Shown in pieces: positions 17,493 to 26,673 of a stretch of DNA of 64,000 bases. The position numbers and the translations under genes are program-made. Below the pieces are notes generated by a model. It was not told where the DNA came from. It made no database searches and saw only the letters and a list, made by a program, of their open reading frames with translations. Each line of letters starts with the position of its first letter. The first letter of the stretch is position 1. Origin of the DNA: Ornithinibacillus sp. 4-3 (GTDB taxonomy: Bacteria; Bacillota; Bacilli; Bacillales; Amphibacillaceae). The DNA is taken from assembly GCF_040958695.1 (NCBI RefSeq), contig NZ_CP162599.1, positions 2,948,001 through 3,012,000 of the forward strand. The letters are read 5' to 3'.

Positions 17493-18983
17493 TTATTCTT
17501 GCACCCCAATAATGAGTGGGCGATCTAAATGTCTTTTTACATTGGAATGTCTTCTGAAGATTAGTTTATTTCCTTCAAAATGACATGTTACTGTGTCAGA
17601 GAAAGGCATATTATGATATGTCCAAGTCATCACAAATGTTTTCTCATTTTCCCAAACACCTCTTGCTGTAGCAGTTAAATCATCTGGTTGCTGCATATGG
17701 TGAATGATTGCCCCTGGCATTGAAGTTGGTTCTTGAATCCATTCGCCAATTCCACAACGGATTGTATGTGCTCCTGCATCATCTTCCATCGTAAATAAAC
17801 ATTCATCATTTGAAAAATCAAACTGGATCGTATGGATGCCATCTCCATTTGCTTTCATTTGATACTTTTTGCCAGATACTTTCTCAGCAGTTACAGATGA
17901 AGAATGAGGTACTGCTGGGAATAGAGATAAATTCTCTAAGTTCTCTTGTAATTGTTCATATGCAGCTGTGTCTTCTTCTAATGGACTAGATTGGAAAGCC
18001 GGATATAAATGCTCCCAAATCAATCCAATAACATCTTCACCTTGATCCATACCAGCAGTAATTGCAATTACTGTATTTTGGTGTGGTAACATAATAGCTG
18101 TTTGTCCAAAGGCACCATTTGCACGATATACTCCATGATGAGAAACCCAGAACTGGAAGCCATATCCTTGTTGTCTTGGCTCTTTATCTAAGTGAGCTGT
18201 AGATACTTGATAAGTTGTTGCTTGATCAATCCATTCTACTGGAAGGATTTGCTCTCCTTCCCATTTTCCTTTTTGTAAATAGAATTGGCCGAATTTCGCT
18301 ATATCTTCCGTAGAAAAACGAATTCCCCAACCACCTGTGTTATTACCTTCTGGATCCTTGTCCCATGTGTAATTTTCAATTTTGATTTTATCAAATAATC
18401 GTGGCTTTAAATAATCACTAATTGGTAAACCTGTAACCTTTGTAACGATTGCAGATAACATATGACTAGAGCCACTGTTATATACAAAATGTGTCCCAGG
18501 TGCATAAGTTAACGGAAGCTGTAAGAATTCCTTCACCCAGCTCGTTTTCTTATGACTCCAAATAAGGCTTCCAGAAATATTTTCAATATAACCAGATGTC
18601 ATTGTAAGTAGATGTCTAACCGTCATAGAAGCCATCTTTTCATCCATATCTAAATCGCTATGTTCTGGGAAGAAGGAAACCACCTTATCATCTAGAGATA
18701 ATAATCCTTCTGATACCGCAAAACCTACTGCAGTAGAAGTCACACTCTTAGATAATGAAAACATGAAATGCTTTGTTTCAAGCTCATATGGTGACCATGC
18801 ACCTTCTGTAATCACTTTTCCGTTACGAAGGATCATTAAACTGTGTAGCTCTAGCTTCTCTTTCTTCACACCGTCAAGAAAAGCTTGAATCGCATTAGAG
18901 GAAATTCCCTCTGCTTCTGGAGTACTTCTATGAAAGCAATTATTTTCGTCTAGTTCATGTGCTGGTACAGTAAAATTACTCAT
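17493..18983 (-). CDS. Serine hydrolase of the beta-lactamase/class C family
   Basis: A 496-residue protein with a class C beta-lactamase/esterase-type domain in residues 1-340 and an extra C-terminal beta domain. The nucleophile motif S-x-x-K is visible as FSLSKSVTS near residue 95. The second motif appears as VYNSGSSHML near 165, and a HHGVYRANGAFGQ stretch is in the place of the third motif. There is no signal peptide, so it should act inside the cell, as do some peptidases and esterases of this family. It lies 43 bp downstream of a peptide-binding lipoprotein gene in the same orientation, suggesting that it processes an imported peptide or amide. The substrate is not known. Confidence 0.82.
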   Translation of the reverse strand: MSNFTVPAHELDENNCFHRSTPEAEGISSNAIQAFLDGVKKEKLELHSLMILRNGKVITEGAWSPYELETKHFMFSLSKSVTSTAVGFAVSEGLLSLDDKVVSFFPEHSDLDMDEKMASMTVRHLLTMTSGYIENISGSLIWSHKKTSWVKEFLQLPLTYAPGTHFVYNSGSSHMLSAIVTKVTGLPISDYLKPRLFDKIKIENYTWDKDPEGNNTGGWGIRFSTEDIAKFGQFYLQKGKWEGEQILPVEWIDQATTYQVSTAHLDKEPRQQGYGFQFWVSHHGVYRANGAFGQTAIMLPHQNTVIAITAGMDQGEDVIGLIWEHLYPAFQSSPLEEDTAAYEQLQENLENLSLFPAVPHSSSVTAEKVSGKKYQMKANGDGIHTIQFDFSNDECLFTMEDDAGAHTIRCGIGEWIQEPTSMPGAIIHHMQQPDDLTATARGVWENEKTFVMTWTYHNMPFSDTVTCHFEGNKLIFRRHSNVKRHLDRPLIIGVQE

Positions 18984-19026
18984 TATTTAGCCTCCTATTA
19001 TTTTAAAAACACAAAGTTGTGAACCC

Positions 19027-20607
19027 TTATTCTGTAAATCCTGTATTCCAGAACATTAGTCCGTCCATCCACTCGATACCTTGTATATTTGAACGATATG
19101 CGTAAAGTGCATTTCCGTCACCAATCTTGATAATTGGTAAATATTCTGTATACCACTCTTGTAAATCATCATATAAATCAATAGCACTCTCAAGGTTTGG
19201 TTGTCCCCAGAAATCCTGTAATAGCTCTTCTAGCTCTGGGCTATCTGTCCAACCAGAATAGCTACTCTTCATAAATAAAAGTGATGTTGGCTCTGATCTT
19301 GGTGTATCTGACTTCATATATAAATCATAAGCATTTTCATCATCTCGTAATTCAGTAACTGTTGCTGAATCATATACTGCTAACTTCGTATTGATTCCCA
19401 TTTGTTCTAACTGCTCTTGAAGCACTACAGATGCATTGTAAATATAATCATGATCTCGCCCTACCATGAGTGTGATTTCCTCACCATCATAGCCTGCTTC
19501 CTCTAATAATTGCTTCGCTTCTTCTACATCATTTTGATTAAATAAATCTTTTCCAATATCGCTATACCACTGTTCCTCTTGATGATACATCATTAAATGA
19601 TGCGTAAAGCCATAATATTCAGGATTAGCGAATGAAGCTAATAAAATATCATCATTATTAATACCTACCGCTATTGCTTTACGTGCTACTGGGTCTGCGA
19701 ATAACCCCTTTTTCTTGTTAAAATATAAGCTCATTCTCATATCTGGTGCTGAATCAATGACAATATTTTCATCATTTTTAATCTGATCAATTCCATCAAA
19801 TGAAACGCTTGAAGCAACATCATATTCCCCTGTCATTAATCCAGATAATGTTGTATGTGAATCTGATACATAATGGAAATATAAATCATCTACTAATGCT
19901 TCTTTTTTCCCCGCTAATTTATCAGATGGTTCATCAAGTGCTACGTAATCATCAAACTTCGATAGATGAATGTATTGGTCTTGTTTCCATTCTTCAAATT
20001 GAAATGGACCTGTTCCGATATATTCACTTACATTTTCATCACCAGCAGCTTCAGCAATTTCTGCCGGCATAATAGATGCTAGATTTGCTCCATTAAATGC
20101 TAGAATTGCTAATGTAATAGATACTGGGGATTGTAGCTCTAATTGAACTGTTTGATCGTCAATCTTCGTAAATACAGCGTCAGTGAATGTTTCTTTTCCT
20201 GCTCCTGAATTCTCTAACCAACGATTCATGGAAGCAACGACATCATCTGCTGTCATTTCTTCACCATTATGGAATTTTACTCCCTCACGTAGATGGAATG
20301 TGTATGTTAATCCATCTTCACTTTCATCCCAAGATTCTGCAAGCATTGGAACCACATTATAATCAGAATCATACGTTACTAATGTTTCAAAGATATGTCT
20401 TGTCACTTCAACTGTTGAACGCATTGTAGTTAAGTGATTATCTAAAGTAGGTGGCTGAGAAGGAAATGCTAAATTTAATTCTCCACCACTTTTAATTTCG
20501 TCTTGTGAATCTCCGTTCTCATCTGCATTATCAGAATCTGAACATGCGATTAACACAAGTAAAAGCATAAATGCCCCCAAAAATTTAAATAAATTAGATC
20601 GTTTCAA
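19027..20607 (-). CDS. Family 5 extracellular solute-binding lipoprotein (DppA/OppA type)
   Basis: A 526-residue lipoprotein for ABC import of peptides or related solutes. It has a signal sequence with lipobox LIAC (cysteine near residue 22), then the SBP_bac_5 domain: PPTLDNHLTTMRSTVEVTRHIFETL, then YTFHLREGVKFHNGEEMTADDVVASMNRW, and the usual hinge region near GTGPFQFEEWKQ. The start is a TTG with AAAGGCGG 7 bp upstream. No permease or ATPase genes are adjacent, so it may be an orphan receptor using a permease encoded elsewhere. Its only same-strand neighbour is the serine hydrolase. Confidence 0.9.
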   Translation of the reverse strand: MKRSNLFKFLGAFMLLLVLIACSDSDNADENGDSQDEIKSGGELNLAFPSQPPTLDNHLTTMRSTVEVTRHIFETLVTYDSDYNVVPMLAESWDESEDGLTYTFHLREGVKFHNGEEMTADDVVASMNRWLENSGAGKETFTDAVFTKIDDQTVQLELQSPVSITLAILAFNGANLASIMPAEIAEAAGDENVSEYIGTGPFQFEEWKQDQYIHLSKFDDYVALDEPSDKLAGKKEALVDDLYFHYVSDSHTTLSGLMTGEYDVASSVSFDGIDQIKNDENIVIDSAPDMRMSLYFNKKKGLFADPVARKAIAVGINNDDILLASFANPEYYGFTHHLMMYHQEEQWYSDIGKDLFNQNDVEEAKQLLEEAGYDGEEITLMVGRDHDYIYNASVVLQEQLEQMGINTKLAVYDSATVTELRDDENAYDLYMKSDTPRSEPTSLLFMKSSYSGWTDSPELEELLQDFWGQPNLESAIDLYDDLQEWYTEYLPIIKIGDGNALYAYRSNIQGIEWMDGLMFWNTGFTE

Positions 20608-20768
20608 TCTGCTTCCGCCTTTCTAGTTTTTCTTTGTTGTTCGTTACTGTATAGATAATAAAAAGTTATGATTAATTACGCTTAAAATCCCCTCTTTTTG
20701 AACGGCCTATTTAAGCGAATAGTCTGTCAATTACTCTTTATAAATTATCCACAATTTCAAAACTAACA

Positions 20769-20797
20769 TGACCTATTTAGAAATGTCAAATAGGTCA
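20769..20797 (-). terminator. Inverted repeat after the Lrp gene
   Basis: TGACCTATTT (20769-20778) and AAATAGGTCA (20788-20797) form a perfect 10-bp stem, 11 bp after the stop. The following T-run is weak, so it may be a terminator or an mRNA 3'-end structure. Confidence 0.55.
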
Positions 20798-20807
20798 ATT
20801 ATCACAG

Positions 20808-21287
20808 TTAATTTTGAATAATCGGTAAAATTGTAGAGTTTTTTACTTCCCTTACTGATAGATTCGTAAGTATACGTGAAATCCCTAATTTATTAAGCTT
20901 ACGAATAAATTGATCAAGGTTATTACGATCGTGAATGACTACTTTCAACAAATAATCATACTCCCCAGTAATACAATGACATTCCAGTATTTCTGGTAAT
21001 TTTTGGAGCTCAGTCTCCAGTTCATCTAGCTGACTCATTTGATGAATATGCGTATTAATAAATACATAACAAAGCAGATCAAATCCTAATTTTTCCTGAT
21101 TTAAAATAGCTATTTGCCATTTAATAAAACCTTCTTTTTCTAACCTTTTTACACGTGCATGTGTTGCTGGCGAAGATAGATTCACTCTTCTTGCTAGCTC
21201 TGCATTGCTAATCTGTGATTCTGTTTGAAGTAAATCAAGAATTTGAAGATCAATATGATCTAATATTTTATGGACTGCTGATTCCAT
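20808..21287 (-). CDS. Lrp/AsnC family transcriptional regulator
   Basis: A 159-residue regulator. The N-terminal winged helix is clear (LDHIDLQILDLLQTESQIS-NAELARRVNLSSPATHARVKRLEKEGFI) and the C-terminal RAM ligand domain carries ECHCITGEYDYLLKV. It senses an amino acid or related effector. It is divergent from the EamA exporter gene with about 190 bp between them. Lrp regulators beside such exporters commonly control them, so this is the likely target; this is an inference. Confidence 0.92.
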   Translation of the reverse strand: MESAVHKILDHIDLQILDLLQTESQISNAELARRVNLSSPATHARVKRLEKEGFIKWQIAILNQEKLGFDLLCYVFINTHIHQMSQLDELETELQKLPEILECHCITGEYDYLLKVVIHDRNNLDQFIRKLNKLGISRILTNLSVREVKNSTILPIIQN

Positions 21288-21476
21288 GAAAATTCCCCCT
21301 TAATAAGCTTCCGAAATTAATCTTTCTTCCATTCCTTTTATTAATATTATTTCTTGAATCATACCATAAACTTAAATTCATTTCGTTTTTATCTATTTAT
21401 CTATAATAATATTCCGTCTATACCTTTTACAGCTTATAATAGATAACATATGACAGCGTAGGAGGAAGACATCAAT

Positions 21477-22391
21477 ATGATCAATAAATATGTAATCATC
21501 GTACTTTTTACAAGTTTGCTATGGGGAGGTAACTTTGTTGTAAGTAAGATACTTGTCTCATATACTGACCCAGTAACTTTAACTACTTTACGTTGGATTG
21601 TCGCAATGGTTGTTCTCCTACCAATTGTATTATGGAAGGAAAAGAAATTTCTTCCACATAAAAAATCAATTATCCCCCTTATCATTATGGGGATAACCGG
21701 AGTTATATTTGTGAATATATTCCAGTTTATTGCACTAGAACATACTTCAACAACAAATGTAGGATTGATATCCACATTAAATACTATTTCTATTGCTTTC
21801 TTTGCTTTTATATTTTTACGCGAAAAAATAAACCATTACCAAATGGGAGCAATCATGATTTCATTAATTGGAGTTATTTTTGTTATTTCTCAAGGGGATT
21901 TAAAGTTTTTATTAACATTAAACTTCAATATTGGAGATTTATGGATGATGGGAGCAGTACTGTCTTGGGGGATGTACTCAGCATGTAGTAAATGGGCAAT
22001 GCGCCACACTTCATCCTTATTATGTACATTTTACTCAGGAGTAATTGGACTTGCACTATTATTACCGTTTAGTGCTTCTTCACTCTCTGTATCAACAATT
22101 GATACATCCTTTGTCTTTGCACTATTATATACCGGAATTATTTCAACAATTGTTTGTATGCTCCTTTGGAATATTGGAATTCAAAATCTAGGTGCATCTA
22201 GAGCTGGAGTTTTTCTCAACTTCAACCCTGTTTTCACATCCATTTTAGCGTTTATTTTCTTAGACGAGAAATTAACATGGATGCAATTTGTCGGTGGTCT
22301 TATCGTTATTTGTGGCTGTTATTTATTCTCCTATTTTCAAAAGCACAAGTTCCCAATATTATTCCGCCGTGTCCGAGTAAGGAAAGTATAG
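21477..22391 (+). CDS. EamA/DMT family transporter
   Basis: A 304-residue membrane protein with ten predicted helices in two EamA repeats. The first repeat starts VIIVLFTSLLWGGNFVVSKILV and ends FIFLREKINHYQMGAIMISLIGVIFV; the second includes LGASRAGVFLNFNPVFTSILAFIFLDEKLTW. These are drug/metabolite or amino-acid exporters. AGGAGGAAG lies upstream of the ATG. The divergent Lrp-type regulator suggests an amino acid or amino-acid-derived substrate. Confidence 0.9.
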   Translation: MINKYVIIVLFTSLLWGGNFVVSKILVSYTDPVTLTTLRWIVAMVVLLPIVLWKEKKFLPHKKSIIPLIIMGITGVIFVNIFQFIALEHTSTTNVGLISTLNTISIAFFAFIFLREKINHYQMGAIMISLIGVIFVISQGDLKFLLTLNFNIGDLWMMGAVLSWGMYSACSKWAMRHTSSLLCTFYSGVIGLALLLPFSASSLSVSTIDTSFVFALLYTGIISTIVCMLLWNIGIQNLGASRAGVFLNFNPVFTSILAFIFLDEKLTWMQFVGGLIVICGCYLFSYFQKHKFPILFRRVRVRKV

Positions 22392-22401
22392 AAAGTTTGT
22401 A

Positions 22402-22436
22402 AATGAGAGATTGGAAGCTTTCCACTCTCTCATTTT
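22402..22436. terminator. Terminator between the exporter and a small gene
   Basis: AATGAGAG and CTCTCATT form the base of a hairpin that continues through GGAA/TTCC, with a T-rich run on the plus strand. It follows the EamA stop and overlaps the end of a small minus-strand frame. Confidence 0.75.
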
Positions 22437-22549
22437 GATTTCTTCAATGTACTTTTTTTGCTGGTCTTTTTAGTTGTATTCTTTAATGCTTGTCTAATCC
22501 CACGTTTTGCACTCATTTTGAAGATTCTTTTCCAATTCAATGATTTCAT
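22430..22549 (-). CDS. Possible 39-residue very basic peptide
   Basis: ATG (22549) to TGA (22430) encodes 39 residues, starting MKSLNWKRIFKMSAKRG and ending with a run of Lys, Thr and Ser (about 14 Lys or Arg in all). AAGGA stands about 10 bp before the ATG. Composition is like small acid-soluble, ribosome- or DNA-associated peptides, but I recognise no family. It sits between a terminator and the lipoprotein gene. It could equally be chance. Confidence 0.4.
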   Translation of the reverse strand: MKSLNWKRIFKMSAKRGIRQALKNTTKKTSKKSTLKKSK

Positions 22550-22604
22550 TGTTCATCATCCTTAATTACTTCTCGTTTTCTATGTATACCCTTCTTTTTC
22601 TTAA

Positions 22605-22642
22605 GAAAAACAAAGCAGACACTCTCATCAAATGTCTGCTTT
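22605..22642 (-). terminator. Intrinsic terminator of the lipoprotein gene
   Basis: AAAGCAGACA (22612-22621) pairs with TGTCTGCTTT (22633-22642) and is followed on the minus strand by G then five T. Confidence 0.85.
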
Positions 22643-22655
22643 ACTCATCAAATAA

Positions 22656-23186
22656 TTAAAATTGCACTTTAACTGGGTGGTCTTCTGTGTAATCAAAGTT
22701 TTCAAAGCTGAAAATGTGTAAAGTCATTTCGAAGTTTTCCTTCATTTCTGGAAAGTCATAGCTCTCCATGTTCAGAATTTGAAGCACTGCTTTTGCCTTT
22801 TTTCCAGGAGCAATATCTTGACTCATCGCAAGGATGGTTTCGTCAATCATTTCTCCGTCTGCTGATACAGAACGTGCTTGCACTTCAATATTATGGTCAA
22901 GCTTATTCTCTACTTCAAAGACCACATTGTAAACTTCGTCAAAAAAGATATCCTCTTTTCTCTCGATTTCTACTAATGTTGCATGCACATTATCATTATC
23001 TACTATTACTTCATTCACTTCTTTTACTTCGTCTTGAATTTCTTCATCTTCATTAGAATCAGGTTTCTCATCTGGTTCTGTTTCATTTTCATTGTTATTT
23101 GTATGCTGATCGTCATTATTTTCACCACACGCAGCTAAGATAAGTAAGCCTAAAATGAACATTATTAAAACTAATTTTCTTTTCAT
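22656..23186 (-). CDS. Small secreted lipoprotein with a DUF5067/DUF4352-like domain
   Basis: A protein of 176 residues from the ATG at 23186, which has GGAGG 8 bp upstream (an ATG at 23219 is upstream of that site). It has a signal sequence with lipobox LAAC, a low-complexity Asn/Glu/Asp linker, then a beta-rich domain with NVHATLVEIERKEDIFFDEVYNVVFEVEN and DIAPGKKAKAVLQI, resembling the immunoglobulin-like DUF5067 and DUF4352 families. These are surface proteins of unknown role. It appears monocistronic with its own terminator. Confidence 0.75.
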   Translation of the reverse strand: MKRKLVLIMFILGLLILAACGENNDDQHTNNNENETEPDEKPDSNEDEEIQDEVKEVNEVIVDNDNVHATLVEIERKEDIFFDEVYNVVFEVENKLDHNIEVQARSVSADGEMIDETILAMSQDIAPGKKAKAVLQILNMESYDFPEMKENFEMTLHIFSFENFDYTEDHPVKVQF

Positions 23187-23336
23187 AAATAAATCCTCCA
23201 AAAACATAATGCCATTCATTAGCGTATCATATTGATTCTTTTATTCAAGAATTCTAAACCTAATCTAAATGATATACAAGTATTTTTTAGAAAATTTTGT
23301 GACGAATTATTCACAGTTATATTATGAAAAACACGA

Positions 23337-23684
23337 CTACACTTCAAAATATTGATTGGAGTCTGTTGGTGCTTCTTGACGATCTTTTTCTGTATAAGAT
23401 CGAATTGTTTTTGTAACTGTAATACGATAACTTTCAAAAATAGCGTCACGTCCTGAAGCTTGACTATAGCGATGAACTTCTAGATTACGCCATTTCTGTA
23501 CTGCTTCTTCATTTTCCCAAACTGACATGCTAAGCAGTTTTCTTTCCTCAACAATGCTCGAAAATCTTTCTGCCCGAATAAATCCAGGAGATTTCTCTAA
23601 ATGCTCCTTTAATTCAGAAGCAATTTGTAAATAATCTTCTTTTCTTCCTTCATTTAAAATAACTTCAAATAATACAATAACCAT
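23337..23684 (-). CDS. Antibiotic-biosynthesis-monooxygenase (ABM) domain protein
   Basis: A protein of about 115 residues with the ferredoxin-like ABM fold: VLFEVILNEGRKEDYLQIASEL at the start, SPGFIRAERF, and MSVWENEEAVQKWRN with the usual W-x-x-E stretch. ABM proteins include heme-degrading and quinol monooxygenases; the heme-binding residues are not obvious here. The start at 23684 is preferred over 23705 because AAAGGA lies upstream of it. It is monocistronic. Confidence 0.75.
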   Translation of the reverse strand: MVIVLFEVILNEGRKEDYLQIASELKEHLEKSPGFIRAERFSSIVEERKLLSMSVWENEEAVQKWRNLEVHRYSQASGRDAIFESYRITVTKTIRSYTEKDRQEAPTDSNQYFEV

Positions 23685-23793
23685 TATGTTTATTCCTTTC
23701 TCCATTAAAGCCCTATAGCCTTTTCTCTATGTTTTAAACCTCTATATTAATTACACAGACCAATCATAAAATCCTCTTTTAAGAAATTAACTT

Positions 23794-25161
23794 CTATTTA
23801 TGCGTAGTTTTTCCTCTAATAATTTTTATAATCGTGCCTTGTTTATTTGAGATAATTTCCCAGTTTAGTTGCATACCTTTTACCATCATATCAACAATGG
23901 ACAAACCAATTCCTGCTCCTTTTTGTTCTGTAGCTCCCTGTATACCTTGACCTTTGTCTATAATCAAAAAAGCATCGTATGTTTTTGTCGATTTCGTACG
24001 TACTCCCACATATTTTGCATCTCGAGCATGTCGTAATACATTCTGCAAGAGATTGTCTAAAATACGACTAAACCATAAGGGATCAATTTCCCATGTATTT
24101 TGCTCAAAAGGTTCTATTTCAATATCAACCTCAAACCCTTCTTTTTCAAAAACAGGGTACCAGGTTGCTAAGTGTTCTCGCACATATCTGGTAATATTTA
24201 CTTTTTCTATTTCCTTTTTGTATTTACTTGCCATCAGCAATGTATAGGACATCAGATTTTCAATTAATTTATCTACTGCTTCAATGGATTTAGATGCTGA
24301 TTGTAATGCATGTTTTGCTTCCTCTGGTAAATCCATTCTCTGTAGAGTAAATGTTTGTGCGTTTATTTTGGTTAATGGTGTACGCAAATCATGTGATAAA
24401 TTAGCAATTAACTCTTTGCGAAGCTGCTCTTCTTCTTGTTCCCGTGCTTTACTTTCCCGTAATTCCTGTACCATGCGATTAAAAGTTTTTTCCAAATCTC
24501 CTATTTCATCCTGTTTCTTTTCTTGAATTAGAATTGGCAAGCCGTCAACATCACGAATTTCCATTGCTTCTTGTAGAAAAACTAGTCGCTTTTGGATTCC
24601 TTTGAAAAACCATAGTGAAATAAGAATAAATGAACCGACTACAGCAATTGTCAATGAAATAATGATCCAGCCGTATTTTTCATTTAATGCCTGGCCTTGT
24701 GACTTTATCTCATCTCGAGGTAGTTGAAAAACAATGAAGCCATCTTGCTCAGCTTCTCCTACAAAAGCAACGACAGTAAATGGGTCATTATCATAATGAC
24801 TTTTCAAAAATTGTGCTGTATAGCTCACGTCCCATTCCTCGGCCAATTCTTCCTGCACATTATGCTGAGTCTTTAAGACTCCTTCTCCATTCACCCAAAA
24901 CATGCCTGCTTTTGAATAATTCTCCTGCCAATCCTCAAATATTTGGGTAATATCCTCTTCCGATAAGTTCTTATTTGCCTCTTCATGCCATTGTTCTTCG
25001 ATTTCTTCAAAGCTTCTGTTTCTTTGCGCTTGTTCTGAGTCATCTTCATATATATTAAAGAATATAATAATAATAGTAAGGTATGCAGATTGCAGTAGAA
25101 AAAGCGCAATAAAAATAATTAATATATATTTCGCTAATAGAGATTTTAGAAATCGTTTCAT
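23794..25161 (-). CDS. Sensor histidine kinase of the ABC-2 exporter locus
   Basis: A 455-residue kinase. Membrane segments are at about residues 9-37 and 164-187 with an extracellular domain of about 125 residues between them. A HAMP domain follows, then the phosphoacceptor box ANLSHDLRTPLTK with His257, N-box ILDNLLQNVLRHA, DKGQGIQG and GAGIGLSIVDMM. The ATG overlaps the regulator stop by 4 bp. The exporter genes lie directly upstream, so sensing of an envelope-targeting peptide is likely but not proven. Confidence 0.92.
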   Translation of the reverse strand: MKRFLKSLLAKYILIIFIALFLLQSAYLTIIIIFFNIYEDDSEQAQRNRSFEEIEEQWHEEANKNLSEEDITQIFEDWQENYSKAGMFWVNGEGVLKTQHNVQEELAEEWDVSYTAQFLKSHYDNDPFTVVAFVGEAEQDGFIVFQLPRDEIKSQGQALNEKYGWIIISLTIAVVGSFILISLWFFKGIQKRLVFLQEAMEIRDVDGLPILIQEKKQDEIGDLEKTFNRMVQELRESKAREQEEEQLRKELIANLSHDLRTPLTKINAQTFTLQRMDLPEEAKHALQSASKSIEAVDKLIENLMSYTLLMASKYKKEIEKVNITRYVREHLATWYPVFEKEGFEVDIEIEPFEQNTWEIDPLWFSRILDNLLQNVLRHARDAKYVGVRTKSTKTYDAFLIIDKGQGIQGATEQKGAGIGLSIVDMMVKGMQLNWEIISNKQGTIIKIIRGKTTHK

Positions 25162-25826
25162 TGCTTCACCCGATAGCCAATCCCACGAATGGTCTCAATA
25201 ATAACTGGTTTTGCTGGATTTTCTTCAATTTTTTCACGTAAATACCGAATATGCACCATTAATGTTTTATCCCCTTCAATAAATTGCTCGTCCCAAACCC
25301 CTTCATATAGCTGTTCTTTCGTTAAGATTTGATTTAAATGACGGAGGAAATATTGGAAAAGTTGAAATTGTTTACCTGTCAGTAAAATTTCTTCCTGTGT
25401 ATTTTTATTTGTAATTGCTAAGGTCTTCATATCTATTTGCAAGTGCCCAACCTCTATCATATCTTCATGCTTCTGAAAACGACGTAATAATACCTCAATA
25501 CGTGCAATTAATTCATCTGGATGAAATGGCTTTGTCACATAATCATCTGCAAAGCTCAAGCCTTCTAGCTTATCTTCTACAGCAGAACGAGCAGATAGCA
25601 TGATGATAGGAATGTCTTGATTTATCTTTTTGATTCTTTTACCAATGGAAAATCCGTCTAATCCAGGTAACATAATATCCAGTATAGCAAGGTCAACATC
25701 TGCTATTTGTTCCTCTAACTGTTCACCTGAGGTCAGCCAACTTACTTCATATCCTTTGTCAGTAAGCTCAGCTGTTACCCAGCTGCCAATTTCCTGCTCA
25801 TCTTCTATATATAATATCTTTGCCAT
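25158..25826 (-). CDS. OmpR-family response regulator of the ABC-2 exporter locus
   Basis: A 222-residue regulator with phosphoacceptor Asp50 (LAILDIMLPGLDG), the acidic pair EDE, and DDYVTKPFHPDE. The winged helix has LLTGKQFQLFQYFLRHLNQILTKEQLYEGVWD and MVHIRYLREKI-IRGIGYR. AAGGAGGG precedes the ATG. A -10 box TATAAT and a 22-bp palindrome lie directly upstream. It is separated from the exporter genes by a terminator, so the pair has its own promoter. A tandem repeat before the exporter operon is its probable target. Confidence 0.93.
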   Translation of the reverse strand: MAKILYIEDEQEIGSWVTAELTDKGYEVSWLTSGEQLEEQIADVDLAILDIMLPGLDGFSIGKRIKKINQDIPIIMLSARSAVEDKLEGLSFADDYVTKPFHPDELIARIEVLLRRFQKHEDMIEVGHLQIDMKTLAITNKNTQEEILLTGKQFQLFQYFLRHLNQILTKEQLYEGVWDEQFIEGDKTLMVHIRYLREKIEENPAKPVIIETIRGIGYRVKQ

Positions 25827-25848
25827 TTCTTTCCCTCCTTACTTTTCT

Positions 25849-25907
25849 ATTATAACTTTAACATCCTGTAGAGATACAGAAGCACTTTTTCCTATTAATA
25901 GGAAAAA
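25849..25907 (-). promoter_or_regulatory. Promoter and palindrome before the regulator-kinase pair
   Basis: On the minus strand TATAAT (25849-25854) is followed closely by the ribosome site. Upstream, a perfect 22-bp palindrome spans 25886-25907 with core CCTATTAATAGG. Its position just beyond the expected -35 suits an activator or autoregulator site. It also overlaps the T-tract of the preceding terminator. Confidence 0.5.
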
Positions 25908-25935
25908 AGGAATAACAGTATATCCCTGTTACTCC
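25902..25935 (-). terminator. Terminator of the ABC-2 exporter operon
   Basis: GGAATAACAG (25909-25918) pairs with CTGTTACTCC (25926-25935) with one G-U, and six T follow on the minus strand. Confidence 0.78.
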
Positions 25936-25944
25936 TCTCTCGTA

Positions 25945-26673
25945 TTAGACCGCTTTTCGCTGTAAATAAAGGTAGCCAGCTATAAAGAACAGAAGGAAAC
26001 TTCCCCCAACAGCAGTTAATACTTGTTCCCATGGCACAAAAAAGAAATCTTCTGCACTTCCTCCAATATTCATCATTAGAAAAGGCTGTGACCAAGGATA
26101 AAATGGACTAAACTTTTCTGAATTAAGTACTAAAATATTTGGGATGGTAAAAATTACATTGATAGCAAATGGCATGGCAAAGCTGTTAAAGATTAAAGAA
26201 AACCATAGCTGTAATGCAATGAGCGGAAAGGTTGCTACCCAACCTCCGAGAATAGATTTCCAGACAATATCCATTGGAAAAGGGTCCGTAATAGCCCCAA
26301 TAGTTCCGACCAAATAAATAGATCCTAGATATAATAGCTGCATCACTAACATCATAAGAATCAATACTAGAAATTTAGCCAGATAAACATTTCCTCTTGT
26401 CACAGGTAGTGCTAAAAGCTGTTTCCAGCCACCTTCTTGATGCTCATAGCGACATATCACTGCTGCGAAAACACCAGTAATCAATGGGAGCAATAAAACG
26501 CCATACGAAAAGTTCATCATAACTATCTTTCCATACCACTCATTTATACCTTCCATTCCAGGTATCGAACCAGCTAAACCACCTAACAGGCCAATGAGTG
26601 GAGCTACTAGTAAAAGAGATAACACCTTGGATTTTCGTAATTTAAACCACTCAGAACTCATAAGTCCTAGCAT
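25945..26673 (-). CDS. ABC-2 type permease subunit (second)
   Basis: A 242-residue membrane protein with about six helices, of the ABC2_membrane_4 / lantibiotic-immunity (LanE/LanG, BcrB) type. It begins LGLMSSEWFKLRKSKVLSLLLVAPL and has the internal motif YEHQEGGWKQLLALPVTRGNVYLAK, equivalent to the coupling helix seen in its paired permease. It shares one base with the upstream permease gene. It forms a heteromeric exporter with the ATPase encoded two genes upstream, probably clearing antimicrobial peptides from the membrane. Confidence 0.9.
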   Translation of the reverse strand: MLGLMSSEWFKLRKSKVLSLLLVAPLIGLLGGLAGSIPGMEGINEWYGKIVMMNFSYGVLLLPLITGVFAAVICRYEHQEGGWKQLLALPVTRGNVYLAKFLVLILMMLVMQLLYLGSIYLVGTIGAITDPFPMDIVWKSILGGWVATFPLIALQLWFSLIFNSFAMPFAINVIFTIPNILVLNSEKFSPFYPWSQPFLMMNIGGSAEDFFFVPWEQVLTAVGGSFLLFFIAGYLYLQRKAV

